Assembly (NCBI RefSeq): GCF_014202645.1
Contig: NZ_JACHHG010000007.1
Span: 78,556-142,555 of the forward strand
DNA from: Deinobacterium chartae
GTDB lineage: Bacteria > Deinococcota > Deinococci > Deinococcales > Deinococcaceae
Length of the DNA stretch: 64,000 bases
Reading direction: 5' to 3'
A program made the translations under genes and the position numbers. A model generated the notes under the pieces. That model had not been told where the DNA came from, did no database searches, and saw nothing but the letters and a program-made list of their open reading frames with translations. This document shows positions 63,335 to 64,000 of the stretch, one piece after another. Numbering within the stretch: the stretch's first letter is position 1; every line of letters starts with the position of its first letter.

Positions 63335-64000
63335 ATGAAAAGACCGCGCCTGAACCTCCGCTCTCTGGCCCTTGGCCTGGGTCTCGGGGCACTCGGAGCT
63401 TACGCTGCCGACCAAGCCCCCAGCCTGATCACGCATGTCTTCAAGGCGGGCACCCCCATCCGGGCTGACGAGGTCAATCAGAACTTCGCCAGCCTGGGTC
63501 AGGCCATTACGGCCCTGCAGGCCAACGGCAGCGTCACCGTCCCCAAACTTGCCACGCCTGCGGCCCCGCAGGCCGGGCAGGTGCTCGCTTACGACGGCAG
63601 CACGCTCGTCTGGCAGACGGCCCCGGGCGGCGTTCCTGGCCCGCAGGGCCCGCAGGGCGAACCCGGCCCCGCAGGCGCACGTGGCGAGCGAGGCGACACC
63701 GGACCGGCAGGGCCGCAAGGTGCAGTTGGCCCGCAAGGACCCGCAGGACCCAAGGGTGAGCCGGGCATTCCAGGCCCGATAGGCCCCAAAGGCGACCCGG
63801 GCCTTGCAGGACCGCAAGGACCCGCAGGACCCCAGGGCGAGCCGGGCGCGGCGGGCCCCACTGGCCCGGCAGGACCGCAAGGACCTGCAGGACCCAAGGG
63901 TGACCCGGGCATTCCAGGCCCGATAGGCCCCAAAGGCGACCCGGGCCTTGCAGGACCGCAAGGACCCGCAGGACCCCAGGGCGAGCCGGGCGCGGCGGGC
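63335..64000 (+). CDS. Exported collagen-like (Gly-X-Y repeat) protein, cut off by window edge
   Basis: 222 codons are visible. GAGG lies 6 bases before the ATG. A signal peptide ([20 protein letters not shown]) is followed by a non-repetitive N-terminal domain (about 25-95, [20 protein letters not shown] and [12 protein letters not shown]), similar to phage-tail-like or trimerisation heads. From residue about 98 the sequence is uninterrupted Gly-X-Y triplets rich in Pro, Gln, Ala, Lys and Asp ([20 protein letters not shown]). It should form a collagen-type triple helix at the cell surface. The repeat unit is 16 triplets and continues past the edge. Confidence 0.9.
   Translation, partial: MKRPRLNLRSLALGLGLGALGAYAADQAPSLITHVFKAGTPIRADEVNQNFASLGQAITALQANGSVTVPKLATPAAPQAGQVLAYDGSTLVWQTAPGGVPGPQGPQGEPGPAGARGERGDTGPAGPQGAVGPQGPAGPKGEPGIPGPIGPKGDPGLAGPQGPAGPQGEPGAAGPTGPAGPQGPAGPKGDPGIPGPIGPKGDPGLAGPQGPAGPQGEPGAAG
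63766..64000. repeat. 144-bp direct tandem repeat in the collagen-like gene
   Basis: The 91 bases from 63910 to 64000 repeat those from 63766 to 63856 without a change, giving a period of 144 bp (16 Gly-X-Y triplets). The perfect identity points to recent duplication and length variation; the array continues beyond the window. Confidence 0.9.

Noticed and set aside
63589..63933. Antisense Gly-Pro-X repeat frame
   Set aside because: The complement of GGN-CCN codons also reads Gly/Pro, so a collagen gene always throws such a shadow; the sense strand has the signal peptide and ribosome-binding site.

Overview
The window is high-GC, gene-dense chromosomal DNA that looks like the Deinococcus-Thermus lineage, most likely the Deinococcaceae (a Deinococcus or close relative). 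The reasons are the gene content and the promoter style. Gene content includes a DR_2241-type two-domain CbiX protein, a bifunctional NMN adenylyltransferase/Nudix protein next to NAMPT, an OmpR-type regulator resembling DrRRA, an MqnP-type prenyltransferase and a diderm-like ExbB/ExbD system. In promoter style, more than twenty genes carry a TAnnnT -10 box about 6 bases before the start codon, as expected for leaderless mRNAs. I see no rRNA, tRNA, CRISPR array or intact insertion sequence. The palindrome CTCGAG (often CCTCGAGG) recurs everywhere at far above chance.

Layout. 1-2113: left-edge pair, NAD-dependent epimerase (cut by the edge) and ATP-grasp ligase. 2186-5882: AraC regulator, AzlCD amino-acid exporter, small membrane proteins and MscL with a zinc ribbon. 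6030-7951: primary-type sigma factor and a small helical protein behind a strong promoter and a long leader. 8083-14809: PDZ/radical-SAM DUF512 protein, CDP-alcohol phosphatidyltransferase-Nudix-SDR operon, AztD-like zinc chaperone, TrmL-IspF pair and an EamA exporter. 14862-20702: metallophosphoesterase, amidohydrolase, MsrA and the NAD salvage operon. 20758-29372: coiled-coil protein, a two-component system, LepA, M28 peptidase, a PadR-HAAS-signal peptidase operon and MqnP. 29447-35995: degenerate AddB-like protein, a frameshifted nucleotidyl cyclase, the DrRRA-like two-component pair and GrpB.

36082-38129 is a three-gene envelope-stress-like module (DUF2089, SHOCT-like, DUF4097) facing an RNase R/II-family enzyme (38239). 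A CbiX-like chelatase follows. 41624-46346 is a probable five-gene operon: ExbB, ExbD, a 615-residue proline-rich TonB-like protein whose C-terminus does not look like TonB, and two exported proteins. Divergently, a cobalamin riboswitch precedes btuF-btuC-btuD and a 2Fe-2S ferredoxin. After a low-GC gap (49907-50442) with its own terminator and promoter comes an operon of three lipoproteins, including an S8 subtilase. The right end has a methyltransferase-GpsA pair, a prolyl-oligopeptidase-family enzyme, a seven-Asp-box propeller protein, polyphosphate glucokinase, an aldo/keto reductase, a 41-residue lipoprotein and a collagen-like protein cut by the edge.

The features I consider most novel are the ExbBD/TonB-like operon, the degenerate AddB-like protein, the one-base frameshift in the cyclase, the operator-like palindromes before the DrRRA-like and AztD-like genes, the hairpin cluster between the SHOCT-like and DUF2089 genes, and the iterated CTCGAG palindrome.
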